DNA of 64,000 bases from contig CASDUK010000002.1 in assembly GCA_949283975.1 (NCBI GenBank), forward strand, positions 166,666-230,665. The letters are read 5' to 3'. The stretch comes from an uncultured Bacillota bacterium. GTDB taxonomy: Bacteria; Bacillota; Clostridia; Christensenellales; UBA1242. Under the pieces are notes generated by a model. It searched no databases. It was given only the letters and a program-made list of their open reading frames with translations, and was not told the origin of the DNA. A program made the translations under genes and the position numbers. Positions 52,551 to 62,264 of the stretch are shown here, piece by piece; positions within the stretch are counted from its first letter, which is position 1; the number at the start of each line of letters is the position of its first letter.

Positions 52551-54208
52551 AATAAATTTTCCAATTTTTCAAGTCTTTTAACAGTTTCTTCTTGTCCTAA
52601 AATTGAAACAATTGTAAATAAGTCCGGCGAATTTTTTCTTCCCGTAATTGCAATTCTTATATATTCACAAAAATTTGCAACATTTCCCTGGAATTTTTCT
52701 GGATTTTTCTTAAATTCTTTGTTGTCTGTTGCAAAACCAAGTTTTTGGGCAAGGTCTTTAATTTTTGAAAACCAAGTTTCTTTGTTATCCTTCCAGTTTA
52801 AAACTTTCTTATATTCTGAAACAACTTTTTTTGCCTTTTCAAAATCAATTGAGTTGATTTCATAATCTTCAATTTTCATTTGCCCGAGAAAATCCAAGAA
52901 CATATATGAAAAAACTTTTTTTGCCTGGCTAAACATTTCCAAATCTTTCCTTGGGTTTTTCCCCTCTCGGTCTATGTTAAAAACGCTTATGGCAAAATCC
53001 TTTCTCTCCTCTAAAAGCTTTGCAAAATCCTTGTCAAATTCCTTCGCCCAAGAAAGAACGCTTGAATAAACTTCCGTTGCCGACAGTTTTGAAATATAAT
53101 TTTTTGAGATGTCTAAAAGTTTATCCATGTCGAAAAGTGGGCTTGAGAGGCCAATTTTACTTGGACTAAATTTAAATTCTCTAAAATCAAGGTTTGGGTT
53201 TGCTGCGCGCCAAAGTTCAAAATTGCTGTTTGCCAAATTTAAAACATATTCGCAAACCGCAACTCTTGGAATTCCCATTTCAACATAGAAACGCATGTCT
53301 GCCTCTGGGTCATATCTCTTTGAAATTTTCCGTTTGTTGCCGTTCTCGCCAAGTTTTGAAATTAGCGGAGTGTGGATATACTTTAAAACTTTAAACCCAA
53401 GCGCCTGGTAAATTTCAAGATGTTGCGGCCAAGTTGAAAGCCAGTCGCTCCCTCTAACAACAGTTGTTGTTTTCATCAAGTGGTCATCAATAACATGGGC
53501 GAAGGCATATGGCGGAATTCCGTTGTCTTTAACCAAAACAATGTCCTTGCAATTTGCTGGAAGTTCCATTTCGCCTCTGCAAAAGTCAAATGCAACAACC
53601 TTGTCGCCCTCTTTTCCGTTTGATTTCAATCTTAATGCAAATTTTTTGTTCTCTTTTAGTTTCTCCTCAATTTCTTCAAGTGTTAAATCTCGGCAAGGGT
53701 CTTTCTCTGAAATTGAAGCCTCCGTTTGAAGCTCCTTTTCTCTCCTTTGATAAACCTCTCCAACATCTGCCGCCTTTTGACAAAAGCAAGGAAAAGCCTT
53801 TCCTTCTAAAACCAATTTTTTTGCATAGGACTTATAAATTTCAAGGCGCTCGCTTTGGCGATATGGCCCATAGTTTCCCCTCTCCGTTCCATCTGGCATA
53901 AGGCCTTCATCTGGAGAAATTCCAAATTCTTTTAAAACATTTAGGGCAACAAAATCTGCGCCATCAATCTCCCTTTTTTTGTCTGTGTCTTCAAGCCTGA
54001 AATAAAAAACGCCGCCAGTTGTCTTTGCAATTTCATAATCCACCATTGCACCAAAAAAATTTCCAATGTGGAGATATCCCGTTGGGCTTGGGGCAATTCT
54101 AACAACCTCTGCTCCATTTGGCAGGTTTCTTTCGGGATATTTTTCCTCCCAAAATTTAACATCTTTTGCGTTTGGGTATAGCAAGTTTGCAAGTTTTTTA
54201 AAATCCAT
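52547..54208 (-). CDS. gltX: Glutamyl-tRNA synthetase
   Basis: This 553-aa class I synthetase charges tRNA-Glu, and perhaps tRNA-Gln, since no glutaminyl-tRNA synthetase is seen here. The HIGH region is APSPTGYLHIGN at about 41-52. FRLEDTDKKREIDGA follows, then RGSDWLSTWPQH near 250, and the KMSKS loop is KRKISKR near 293. It has about 35 residues before the HIGH strand (LLYPNAKDVKFWEEKYPERNLP), longer than classical GluRS and typical of a clostridial subtype. The ATG overlaps the hisS stop (TAATG). Confidence 0.95.
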   Translation of the reverse strand: MDFKKLANLLYPNAKDVKFWEEKYPERNLPNGAEVVRIAPSPTGYLHIGNFFGAMVDYEIAKTTGGVFYFRLEDTDKKREIDGADFVALNVLKEFGISPDEGLMPDGTERGNYGPYRQSERLEIYKSYAKKLVLEGKAFPCFCQKAADVGEVYQRREKELQTEASISEKDPCRDLTLEEIEEKLKENKKFALRLKSNGKEGDKVVAFDFCRGEMELPANCKDIVLVKDNGIPPYAFAHVIDDHLMKTTTVVRGSDWLSTWPQHLEIYQALGFKVLKYIHTPLISKLGENGNKRKISKRYDPEADMRFYVEMGIPRVAVCEYVLNLANSNFELWRAANPNLDFREFKFSPSKIGLSSPLFDMDKLLDISKNYISKLSATEVYSSVLSWAKEFDKDFAKLLEERKDFAISVFNIDREGKNPRKDLEMFSQAKKVFSYMFLDFLGQMKIEDYEINSIDFEKAKKVVSEYKKVLNWKDNKETWFSKIKDLAQKLGFATDNKEFKKNPEKFQGNVANFCEYIRIAITGRKNSPDLFTIVSILGQEETVKRLEKLENLL

Positions 54209-55488
54209 TATTCCCTTCCCTTTTTAATAACCTCAACCGCCTCTTCAATTGAAAGAGCAAATTGGGTTGAATTTCTCATGTCTCTTAGCATAACTTTGTT
54301 TTCCTTAATTTCATCTTCTCCAATTATTGCAACGAAAGGAATTTTTTGGTTGCTTGAAGATTCCAAAAATTTTTTAAGACGTGATGATGAAAAATCCACA
54401 ACAGTTTTTATGCTTGCCTCTCTAAACTTCTTTGCAAGTTCCAAAACATAATAATTTTTTTCAAAGGCAAAAATTGAAAGGTCTATAAGGCTTTCTTCTT
54501 TAAATTTTTCGCCAACCAAAATGCTTATTGGTTCTAAACCAAAGGTCATTCCAAGCGCTGGATATTGCTTTCCGTCGTCGATAAACTTTCCAATTATTTC
54601 GTCATATCTTCCGCCGCCGCAAAGGCTTGAAGAAATTCTTTTTGTCTTGTCAAAAACCTCCCAAATTGTTCCCGTGTAAATTTCAAGCCCGCGCGCAAGC
54701 GTTGAAGAAAACTTGCAAGACTTTAACCCAAGCTTTGAAATTAACTGGCTAAGTTCCAAAATTTCTTGGCAGCCTTCTTTTAACGTGTTAGATTTTGCTG
54801 TTTCAAAAACTTCGTTAGGGTTTTTTGAAAGAAGGGCAAAAACGCTTTCAATTTCGCCTTTCAAAAGCCCTTGTTTTTCAAGTTCTTTACAAACCTCTTC
54901 CTTTCCAATTTTTTCAAGTTTATCTAAGCACAAAATTGTTTTTGAAATTTCTTTAACATTGCAGTCCTCCAAAATTCCCGCAAGATATTTTCTGTTGTTC
55001 CAAACAATTTCAACATCTAAGCCAAGGTTTGAAAAACATTCCTCTGTCATTTGAAAAAACTCTGCTTCAACAAGCCGCCCAGAAATTCCGCAAGCGTCCA
55101 CATCACATTGAGTAAATTCCCTGTTGCGCCCAAGTTTAACCGGGCCATCTCTAAAAACTTTTCCAATTTCAAAGCGCCTAAAAGGAAGGGGCAAACTTTG
55201 GTTTGCCGCAATTAGCTTTGAAAACGGAACTGTTAGGTCATATCTTAATCCAATATCTCTATCCCCTTGGTCTTTAAGGCGATAGACTTCTTTTAAAATC
55301 TCTGCCCCGCCGGCATATTTAGAAGAAAGCAACTCAAAAGGGCACAAAATTGAACTTTCAACCGGCAAATATCCATATTTAATAAAGGATTTTTTTAAAG
55401 TTTCAACAATAAAATCTCTTGCCGCCTGTTGGTTTGGAAGAAAGTCAACTGTTCCCTTTAAATTTTTTAGTTTCAAATCGTTTTTCAT
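54208..55488 (-). CDS. hisS: Histidyl-tRNA synthetase
   Basis: This 426-aa class II synthetase has motif 1 around KKSFIKYGYLPVESS, motif 2 RYDLTVPFSKL...PFRRFEIGKVFRDGP (about 80-120), and the histidine-specific boxes LARGLEIYTGTIWEV and SSLCGGGRYDEIIG (about 280-310). Motif 3 is ALGMTFGLEPI near 330. A C-terminal anticodon-binding domain follows. I place the start at the ATG at 55488 (MKNDLKLKNLKGTVDFLP); TATTAT lies 7 nt upstream with no Shine-Dalgarno. First gene of hisS-gltX-mpg. Confidence 0.95.
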   Translation of the reverse strand: MKNDLKLKNLKGTVDFLPNQQAARDFIVETLKKSFIKYGYLPVESSILCPFELLSSKYAGGAEILKEVYRLKDQGDRDIGLRYDLTVPFSKLIAANQSLPLPFRRFEIGKVFRDGPVKLGRNREFTQCDVDACGISGRLVEAEFFQMTEECFSNLGLDVEIVWNNRKYLAGILEDCNVKEISKTILCLDKLEKIGKEEVCKELEKQGLLKGEIESVFALLSKNPNEVFETAKSNTLKEGCQEILELSQLISKLGLKSCKFSSTLARGLEIYTGTIWEVFDKTKRISSSLCGGGRYDEIIGKFIDDGKQYPALGMTFGLEPISILVGEKFKEESLIDLSIFAFEKNYYVLELAKKFREASIKTVVDFSSSRLKKFLESSSNQKIPFVAIIGEDEIKENKVMLRDMRNSTQFALSIEEAVEVIKKGRE

Positions 55489-55526
55489 GTTAACAATAAT
55501 AACATTATCTAATTTTAATGTCAATT

Positions 55527-55556
55527 AAAGAAAAAAGAAAAGGCCAATTGGCCTAA
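55527..55556 (-). terminator. Terminator of the zinc-ribbon coiled-coil gene
   Basis: The palindrome AGGCC-AATT-GGCCT is followed on the minus strand by a T-rich run. It overlaps the stop codon. Confidence 0.82.
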
Positions 55557-56251
55557 TCTGAAATTATTATTCTTCTGCAATTATCACACTCTAAATATCC
55601 ATTGGACTTAACTTTTTCAATTTCTGCTGCGGAAAGTTCCATTCGACACCCTCCACAAGATCTGTCAACAAGCCTAACAAAGGCCGGGAAAAGCTTGTCT
55701 GCCCTAAGTTGTTTATATTTTGCCAAAAGTTTTGGTTCAATTCCCCTTTCAAGGTTTTCAAGTTCCAACTTAATTTTTTTAATTTCGGGCTCTTTTTCCT
55801 TTAACAAATTGTCATAAACTTGTTTATGCTGGTTATATTTTGCCCTTGCTGCGCCATATTGTTTTTTTGCGTTTTCAAATTCATTTAATGTAATGTTTAA
55901 CCTTTCCGCCTCGGAAAAGAGTTTTTTTTCAAGAACATTAAAGTTGTTTAAAATTGCGTTGGTTGCAGAAATAACGCTTTCCAAATCTTTTTGAGAAAGG
56001 CTTTCAAGATCCTTTGAAATAAACTTTTCAATTTGAGCTGTTGTGTCTGAATATGCCTTTTTAATTGCTTGAAAGTCCCTTTCAAGCCCCGCCGCCCTGA
56101 TTTCGAGCATTGCAGATTTTTCTTGAGCCCCCTTTACAACAGCAATCATCTCAGACGAAACTTTTCTGCTTGGGTTTGAGCTAAGCTCTCTTTCAATTTT
56201 GATAAGTTCGCCGTCTTTCTTTTGATACTCTAAAATATTTTTAAAATCCAT
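55553..56251 (-). CDS. Coiled-coil protein with C4 zinc ribbon (zf-RING_7 type)
   Basis: This 232-aa protein is a long antiparallel coiled coil (residues about 10-180, heptads of Leu/Ile/Lys/Glu) ending in a C4 zinc ribbon: CGGCRMEL at about 199 and CDNC near 223. This is the architecture of the widespread C4-type zinc-ribbon family found next to dnaG-rpoD in Firmicutes; its precise role is not known to me. CGGAG lies 6 nt before the ATG. It has its own promoter just past the rpoD terminator. Confidence 0.9.
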   Translation of the reverse strand: MDFKNILEYQKKDGELIKIERELSSNPSRKVSSEMIAVVKGAQEKSAMLEIRAAGLERDFQAIKKAYSDTTAQIEKFISKDLESLSQKDLESVISATNAILNNFNVLEKKLFSEAERLNITLNEFENAKKQYGAARAKYNQHKQVYDNLLKEKEPEIKKIKLELENLERGIEPKLLAKYKQLRADKLFPAFVRLVDRSCGGCRMELSAAEIEKVKSNGYLECDNCRRIIISD

Positions 56252-56273
56252 TTTTTCTCCGTTTACTTTTAAA

Positions 56274-56302
56274 GTTATACATTATTTTCACTTTCATGTC
56301 AA
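56274..56302 (-). promoter_or_regulatory. Promoter of the zinc-ribbon coiled-coil gene
   Basis: TTGACA (56302-56297), 17 nt and TATAAC (56279-56274). Confidence 0.85.
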
Positions 56303-56304
56303 AC

Positions 56305-56327
56305 AAAAAGCGGAGAGACCCCGCTTT
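56305..56327 (-). terminator. Terminator of dnaG-rpoD
   Basis: AAAGCGG and CCGCTTT arms followed by T-rich sequence on the minus strand; overlaps the rpoD stop and is partly shared with the next promoter. Confidence 0.8.
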
Positions 56328-57381
56328 AACTTCTATAATCTGTTAGTTTTTTTGAGCGATTAGGGTGGCGAAGTTTTCTAAGTGCTTTCGCCTCAATTTG
56401 CCTAATGCGCTCTCTTGTAACATTAAACTCTTTTCCAACCTCTTCAAGCGTTCTTGCATGAGAATTATCCAAGCCATATCTCATTCGAATAACTTTTTGT
56501 TCTCTTGGCGTTAGCGTTTCTATAACAGAGAGAAGTTGTTCTCTTAAAAGAGATTGAGAGGCCGCCTCAAGCGGAGATTGTGCGCTGTCGTCCTCAATGA
56601 AATCGCTAATTTTGCTGTCCTCTTCATCTCCAATTGTTGTCTCAAGCGAAATTGGATCCATTGCAATTCTTTGAATTTCCATAATCCTTTCCTCTGGAAG
56701 ATTCATTGCGCTTGCAATTTCAGATGTTGTTGGGTCTCGCCCAAGTTTTTGAATTAACATTCTTGTAACGCGCGTTAATTTGTTTATTGTTTCAACCATG
56801 TGAACGGGAACACGAATTGTTCTTGCCTGGTCTGCAATTGCGCGGGTTATTGACTGGCGAATCCACCATGTTGCATAAGTTGAAAACCTAAAGCCTTTCG
56901 TGTGGTCAAATTTTTCAACAGCCTTTAAAAGGCCAATGTTTCCCTCTTGGATTAAATCCAAAAACTGCATGTTAGAGCGTGAAACATATCTTTTTGCAAT
57001 GCTAACAACAAGCCTAAGGTTGGATTCTGAAAGTTTTGCCTTTGCAACAGGGTCGCCTTCCATCATCTTCTTTGCAAGTTCAATTTCTTCATCGCTGCTT
57101 AAAAGCGGAACTTTCCCAATATCTTTTAAATACATTTTAACAGGGTCGTCAACATTAACTTGAACTATTATGTCGTCCAAATTTTCTTTGCTAACATCCT
57201 CCTCTGCGGCTTTGATAACCCTAATTCCGTTCTTTTCAATTTCAGCAATAAACTCGTTGATATCGTCTCGGCTTGCGTCATGTTTTATTAGGCGAAAATA
57301 GATGTCCTCCTCGTTAACCATGCCCTTTTTTCTACCAACTTCCAAAAATCTATTAAGTTCTGGTTTAAATTTTTCTTCCAT
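56326..57381 (-). CDS. rpoD: Primary RNA polymerase sigma factor SigA
   Basis: This 351-aa housekeeping sigma-70 has region 1.2 ([28 protein letters not shown]) at about 75-103, regions 2.1-2.4 ([55 protein letters not shown]) at about 121-185, and region 4 with the helix-turn-helix [31 protein letters not shown] at the end. It explains the many TTGACA/TATAAT promoters in this window. It follows dnaG by 8 nt, the classical macromolecular-synthesis order. Confidence 0.97.
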   Translation of the reverse strand: MEEKFKPELNRFLEVGRKKGMVNEEDIYFRLIKHDASRDDINEFIAEIEKNGIRVIKAAEEDVSKENLDDIIVQVNVDDPVKMYLKDIGKVPLLSSDEEIELAKKMMEGDPVAKAKLSESNLRLVVSIAKRYVSRSNMQFLDLIQEGNIGLLKAVEKFDHTKGFRFSTYATWWIRQSITRAIADQARTIRVPVHMVETINKLTRVTRMLIQKLGRDPTTSEIASAMNLPEERIMEIQRIAMDPISLETTIGDEEDSKISDFIEDDSAQSPLEAASQSLLREQLLSVIETLTPREQKVIRMRYGLDNSHARTLEEVGKEFNVTRERIRQIEAKALRKLRHPNRSKKLTDYRS

Positions 57382-57389
57382 TTTTTCTC

Positions 57390-59123
57390 CTATATTCTTC
57401 TTTCGTTTAATTGCTTAATAATTTTATTAATCTCGCTCAAAATTTCCGCCCGCTCTTGCGTTGAAGAAGCCGCCTTGAATTTTTCGTTTAACAGTTGTTG
57501 TTTTATTTTTAAGTTGTTTTCAACAATCTTCCAAACACATTCGTTAAAAAATTCTTTTCCTCCTGGCGGATTGAAATCTGAAAGACTGCTTACAAATTCC
57601 TTTTCCTCTTCCTCTAAAAACTCTTTAAAATTTTCGCCGTGGGTTTCAAATTTTTTTAAAATTGAAATGTATAGCGGATTTGAAAGATAGGCCTTTAAAT
57701 CAAAATCCAACTTAGAAAAAGTTTCCCCGTTTAATATAGATTTTAAAACAAATCTTAACGCTTTTTTAATTCCTTCTTCGTTTGTTACAATAACTTTCCT
57801 TTCTGCAAGCGGCCATTCGCTAATTGGGGCGTTTTGACAATCTCTTCTAATAATATCAATTGGAACATCTGTTGCCTTGCTTATAATTTTTAAATAAACA
57901 TCTTTTTCGCTCATGGTTTCAACATTTGAAACGGCTGCAAAAGCGCCCTTTAAATAATTTGCCTTTCCTTCTGGCGTTGAAAGATTAAACTTTTCTTCCA
58001 ACAGTTTAAGTTTATATTCAACTGGCGAAAGCGCACCATCTAAAAGTTTTTCCATTTCCTCCCGCCCGTTTGTTTTTAAAAATTCGTCCGGATCCATTCC
58101 CTTTGGAAGCCTTGCAACTTTAATGTTAAACCCTTCTTCTTCCAAAATTTCAATTGCGCGTGCGGTTGCCTTTTCGCCCGCTGTGTCGCCATCATAGCAA
58201 ATTGTTATATCCTCGCAAAATCTCTTTAAAATTGTTGCATGGCGCTGGGTTAGCGCTGTTCCCATTGATGCCACGGCAGATCTAAAACCAAAACTGTGCA
58301 TTTTTATAACATCAATTTGCCCTTCAACTAAAATTATTCTCTTTAAATTTCCGCTTCTTTTTTCTTCTTTTAATAAATCAATTGCATAAACGCAGGAACT
58401 TTTATCAAAAACAATTGTTTGCTCTGTGTTTTTATATTTTGCGCGGCTAGCATCTGAATTTAAAATTCTTCCGCTAAACCCAACACATTCTCCAAACGAA
58501 TTTAAAACCGGGAAAATAAGCCTGCCAGAAAGTTTGTCATAAAGCCTTTCTCCCTCCTTCCCCGCAATTCCTGCCATAACAAGCGTTTTTGAACTAACGC
58601 CAAGTTTAAAAAGCTCTGAAATTATGTTGCTTCCGTCTGAATAGCCAATGTGAAACCTTTCAAGGTCGCTCTTTTTAAAATTTCTTGATTTAACATAGTC
58701 CTGAGCTTTTTTTGCAACTGGAAGATAAAGGTTTTTATGATATACTTCCATTGCGCACTTTAACGCCCTTAAAGCTTCGTCTTTTTCCTTTTTTTCAAAA
58801 ATTATTTCATCGCTGCTCTCATCTTTTGGAATTTCAAGCCCGGCCCGCTCTGCAAGTTTTTCAATTGCATCTGGATAGGAAATTGACTCAATTAGCTGAA
58901 CAAATTTTATAACGTCTCCGCCTTCTCCGCAGCCAAAGCAATGAAAAAATTGTTCTTCCTCGTTAACCGCAAAAGAAGGGGTTTTCTCATGATGAAAGGG
59001 GCAAAGCGCCCATGTTGCGTTTCCCCTTTTTGTCGTTTGAATATATGATGAAACAACTTGTCCAATATCATTCTTTGCCCTAACTTGTTCAACAAATTTG
59101 GGCTGGAAATATCTTTTCTGCAA
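57390..59123 (-). CDS. dnaG: DNA primase
   Basis: This primase makes RNA primers for replication. The CHC2 zinc domain is near the N-terminus ([20 protein letters not shown]). The Toprim core is [13 protein letters not shown] near residue 265 with [11 protein letters not shown] about 50 residues later. The C-terminal part binds DnaB. I set the start at a TTG (59123) with GAGGG upstream, giving 577 aa and [20 protein letters not shown], close to the usual DnaG start. A TTG at 59189 would add 22 residues, and the choice is uncertain. It forms an operon with rpoD. Confidence 0.93.
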   Translation of the reverse strand: MQKRYFQPKFVEQVRAKNDIGQVVSSYIQTTKRGNATWALCPFHHEKTPSFAVNEEEQFFHCFGCGEGGDVIKFVQLIESISYPDAIEKLAERAGLEIPKDESSDEIIFEKKEKDEALRALKCAMEVYHKNLYLPVAKKAQDYVKSRNFKKSDLERFHIGYSDGSNIISELFKLGVSSKTLVMAGIAGKEGERLYDKLSGRLIFPVLNSFGECVGFSGRILNSDASRAKYKNTEQTIVFDKSSCVYAIDLLKEEKRSGNLKRIILVEGQIDVIKMHSFGFRSAVASMGTALTQRHATILKRFCEDITICYDGDTAGEKATARAIEILEEEGFNIKVARLPKGMDPDEFLKTNGREEMEKLLDGALSPVEYKLKLLEEKFNLSTPEGKANYLKGAFAAVSNVETMSEKDVYLKIISKATDVPIDIIRRDCQNAPISEWPLAERKVIVTNEEGIKKALRFVLKSILNGETFSKLDFDLKAYLSNPLYISILKKFETHGENFKEFLEEEEKEFVSSLSDFNPPGGKEFFNECVWKIVENNLKIKQQLLNEKFKAASSTQERAEILSEINKIIKQLNERRI

Positions 59124-59293
59124 TTTTTCCCTCAAATCTAGTAATTTGCCAAAATTAGAATTTTTGTAACATAATTTTTGGTGCGTCAATATAATAATTC
59201 GACATTAAATTTAAAAACCCTTTTTTTTAAACATGAAAATAACAAATAAAACAATTTTTTTTATATTTTTCACATGTTTTTTTAAAAAAACTA

Positions 59294-59323
59294 TTTACAA
59301 CATAAAGCAATTTTTGATAGAAT
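59294..59323 (+). promoter_or_regulatory. Promoter of the Na/Pi cotransporter gene
   Basis: TTTACA (59294-59299), 18 nt and TAGAAT (59318-59323), then a short leader with AGAGG. Confidence 0.65.
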
Positions 59324-59339
59324 AATTTAGAGGATAAAA

Positions 59340-61052
59340 ATGCTTAGCAATATTTTAATTTTAATTTCTGGCCTTGGCGTTTTTTTGTTTGCAACAAAAC
59401 TTCTTTCAACAAAACTTGAAACCCTTGGCGGAAACAAATTAAGAAAAAAAATTAACCAGTTTTCAAACAACCGCTTCAAAGCTTTTGGCTTTGGCTTTTT
59501 GCTAACAATTGTTTTTCAAAGCACAACGGCAAGCGTTGTTATGGTTGCAAGCTTTACCTCCGTTGGAATGTTGACCCTTTTTCAAGCAATTTCGCTTATA
59601 GTTGGCGTTAATGTTGCATCGGCTGTCCCAGCATATTTAATTTCGTTTCAAAGTTTTGGAGTAACAGATTTTTTCTGTGCAATAACAATCGTTGGTGCAA
59701 TTCTTTACATTTTTGCAAAAAAGTCTTGGTTTAAAAACATAGCTCAAGCTTTTGTTGGTTTTGGGCTGATGTTTGTTGGGCTTATGCTAATGAAAGATTC
59801 AATGAGCTTTATCTTAACAGAGCCCTCCTTCATCTCTTTCTTCTCAAAGATAACCAACCCTGCCCTTTTAATTTTTCTTGGCGCGGCTTTTGCAATTTTG
59901 CTTCAAAGCTCGCTTGGAACAACCGCGCTTGTTCTTTCATTAATTGGAACGGCAACAGTTCCCGGCGTAATTGGGGCAAGCAGCGCAATCTACATTATTT
60001 TTGGCGCTCTTTTAGGAAGCTCTATAACAACGGCAATGATTGCAAGCCTGTCCTCCAACCTAACCGGAAAACGCGCGGCAATTTTCCATGTTTTGTTCTC
60101 TTGCATTGTCTGTTTAATTTTTGGGCTTTTGTCGCTTACAAATTGGGTTGAAGTTTGCTTTGGCTGGATTAAAGAACCTTCTTTCCAAGTTATAACTGCA
60201 TATTTTGCGGCTTTAATTTTTGTTGCAATTCTTTTAATTCCGTTTGTTAAATATTTTTCAATTTTGCTTTGCAAAACAATTAGGCCAATCAAGCGCAAAA
60301 GAAAAAACCCCTTGGAGGTTGCTGATTTCACCGATGAAGCGCCCGCTGTTTCAATTGCTAAGGCAACAAAATCTTTATTTGTTTTCTATAACGAAGTTAG
60401 AACAATTTATAAACAAGCAACAGATTATGTTTTCTCGGAGAAAAAAGAGCCAGCAAGAAGAATTTTAAAAACAATTCAAGATTATAATGAATATCTCCTT
60501 CGCTTTTCATCAAAAGTTTCTGCAATTTCATCTGAAGATTCCCAAACAATTAAGGATTTGGACAAAATTCTTTTTGTAATCAAACACATTGAAAGAATAA
60601 ACCACAACTGCAAAAAAATTGTTGAAAATCTAGTTTCCGACAAGAAAATTACCTTCTCTGCCAAGTTAAATAAATTTACAAACAAAGCAATAACAAACAC
60701 AACAGAAATGTTTGAACTTTGCCAGCTTTATATAAAAGACATAGACTGCCTATTCCTTTTGGAAGATAAATCCAGCTATGACAAGTTTTTAGAGCTTTCA
60801 AAGCTCAATTCGGAAGTTAAACTTTCTGCAAAAGCCCATGTTATTGAAAACGCCGCAAAAAGCCGCGCCGGGCTTGAAAAAAACACAACCTACATGGAAA
60901 TTACAAGTTATTTAAACATGATTTCAAACAATCTTTCCGACATTGTTTTCATGCTTTCGGCCGACAACATTTCAAAACTTAATTACGAACAAATTGCTCT
61001 TGAAGAACTTGGCGCGCAAGCAAGCGAAAACCAAGAAAGCCCAGAAAATTAA
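59340..61052 (+). CDS. Na+/phosphate cotransporter family protein with PhoU-like tail
   Basis: This 570-aa membrane protein has two copies of the Na/Pi-cotransport repeat: FQSTTASVVMVASFTSVGML at about 60-79 and LQSSLGTTALVLSLIGTA at about 184-201, each with the QS-T motif. Eight or nine membrane helices cover residues 1-325. The soluble C-terminal half (about 345-540) is helical and PhoU-like (VRTIYKQATDYVFSEKKEPAR). It probably imports phosphate with sodium. ATG at 59340 with AGAGG 7 nt upstream. Single-gene unit, convergent with the spoIIA operon. Confidence 0.9.
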   Translation: MLSNILILISGLGVFLFATKLLSTKLETLGGNKLRKKINQFSNNRFKAFGFGFLLTIVFQSTTASVVMVASFTSVGMLTLFQAISLIVGVNVASAVPAYLISFQSFGVTDFFCAITIVGAILYIFAKKSWFKNIAQAFVGFGLMFVGLMLMKDSMSFILTEPSFISFFSKITNPALLIFLGAAFAILLQSSLGTTALVLSLIGTATVPGVIGASSAIYIIFGALLGSSITTAMIASLSSNLTGKRAAIFHVLFSCIVCLIFGLLSLTNWVEVCFGWIKEPSFQVITAYFAALIFVAILLIPFVKYFSILLCKTIRPIKRKRKNPLEVADFTDEAPAVSIAKATKSLFVFYNEVRTIYKQATDYVFSEKKEPARRILKTIQDYNEYLLRFSSKVSAISSEDSQTIKDLDKILFVIKHIERINHNCKKIVENLVSDKKITFSAKLNKFTNKAITNTTEMFELCQLYIKDIDCLFLLEDKSSYDKFLELSKLNSEVKLSAKAHVIENAAKSRAGLEKNTTYMEITSYLNMISNNLSDIVFMLSADNISKLNYEQIALEELGAQASENQESPEN

Positions 61053-61083
61053 AAAAGAACTTAAACTTAAGTTCTTTTTTATT
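61051..61083. terminator. Bidirectional terminator between the cotransporter gene and sigF
   Basis: AAAAAAGAACTTAA / TTAAGTTCTTTTTT, a long stem with T runs on both sides, overlapping both stop codons. Confidence 0.92.
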
Positions 61084-61804
61084 TAGCAATTCTTTCTCTA
61101 ATTCTTTCAATGATTTTTGTTTCAAGCCTTGAAACCTGAACCTGAGAAATTCCAAGCTCCTTTGCAATTTCGCTTTGGGTTTTATCTCGAAAATATCTAA
61201 GCAATATAATTCTTTTATCTCTCGGGTTCAAATTTTTTAGCGTGTCTCTCAAAAAGATGTTGTCAAAAAGTTCTTCTGTTTGGTTGTTTTGAGCAAACCT
61301 GTCAACAACCAAAAGGCTTTTATCCTCCTCTTCTTCAAAAGGAGTGTAAAGAGAAATTGGCATTTTTGCCGAATCCATTGCAAAGATAATTTCTTGGCAT
61401 GGAAGAGCAAAGTTTTTTGCAATTGTTTCAATTGAAGGCTTTAGGCCGTTTTGCTTTGTATATTCTTCAATAAACTTATTAATTTGAAGATTTAAGCTTT
61501 TTATTGTTCTTGAAACCTTAATTGCTCCGTCATCTCGCATGAACCTTTTAATTTCGCCAATAATCATTGGAACAACATAAGTTGAAAATTTAACATTATA
61601 ATCCGTTTGAAAGTTATTAATTGCCTTAACGAACCCAAGGGCGCCAAGTTGAAACAGGTCGTCATATTCAATTCCCTTTCCAACAAATCTTTTAATAATG
61701 CTTTTAATGAGCGGAGAATTTTCAACAACAAGCCGTTGCTTTGCTTGCTCGTCTCCATTTTGTGCCATGCTAATTAGCTTAAGCGTTTCCTCATGGCTTA
61801 GCAT
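61079..61804 (-). CDS. sigF: Forespore sigma factor SigF
   Basis: This 241-aa sporulation sigma factor has region 2 (NSPLIKSIIKRFVGKGIEYDDLFQLGALGFVKAINNFQTDYNVKFSTYVVPMIIGEIKRFMRDDG) at about 29-93 and region 4 ending in the helix-turn-helix KTQSEIAKELGISQVQVSRLETKIIERIRE. It directs the first forespore-specific genes and is held inactive by SpoIIAB. The ATG overlaps the spoIIAB stop (TAATG). Last gene of spoIIAA-spoIIAB-sigF. SigG is very similar, but position in this operon identifies SigF. Confidence 0.96.
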   Translation of the reverse strand: MLSHEETLKLISMAQNGDEQAKQRLVVENSPLIKSIIKRFVGKGIEYDDLFQLGALGFVKAINNFQTDYNVKFSTYVVPMIIGEIKRFMRDDGAIKVSRTIKSLNLQINKFIEEYTKQNGLKPSIETIAKNFALPCQEIIFAMDSAKMPISLYTPFEEEEDKSLLVVDRFAQNNQTEELFDNIFLRDTLKNLNPRDKRIILLRYFRDKTQSEIAKELGISQVQVSRLETKIIERIRERIAK

Positions 61805-62253
61805 TATTCACCCATAATCTTTTTTTCTTCCTCTCCAAATTTCTTTTCCATAAGTACCGTAACGCCCTTGGTTTTGTTTTTAAGCAAATAAACCTTATCC
61901 ATAAAACTTTCCATAACCGTAAAGCCCATTCCGCTTCGCTCTTCGCTTGGTTTAGTTGTGAAGAAGGGCTGCCTTGCTCTTTCAAAATTTGAAATTCCAA
62001 CCCCTTCGTCAGAAACTGAAATAATTGCGCTATCTCGCGTTAATTTAACATTTAACGAAATTTCGCCCTCTTCCTTTGGATAGGCATGGACAACGCAGTT
62101 GGTAACCGCTTCGCTAACAGCGGTTTTTATATCTGTTATTTCGTCAAGAGTTGGGTTTAGCTGAACACAAAAAGCAGCAACGCAACTTCTTGCAAAAGCC
62201 TCGTTTTCAGAAAGTGCTTTAAATTTAAGTGTCATTTCGTTAATTATGTTCAT
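61804..62253 (-). CDS. spoIIAB: Anti-sigma F factor and serine kinase SpoIIAB
   Basis: The 149-aa GHKL-fold kinase binds and silences SigF and phosphorylates SpoIIAA. The N box is SEAVTNCVVHAYP (about 48-60), the G1 box SVSDEGVGI (about 81-89), and the lid/G2 region EERSGMGFTVMESFMD. GGAGAAAAC lies just before the ATG at 62253. It sits 11 nt after spoIIAA and overlaps sigF. Confidence 0.96.
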   Translation of the reverse strand: MNIINEMTLKFKALSENEAFARSCVAAFCVQLNPTLDEITDIKTAVSEAVTNCVVHAYPKEEGEISLNVKLTRDSAIISVSDEGVGISNFERARQPFFTTKPSEERSGMGFTVMESFMDKVYLLKNKTKGVTVLMEKKFGEEEKKIMGE

Positions 62254-62264
62254 GTTTTCTCCTT

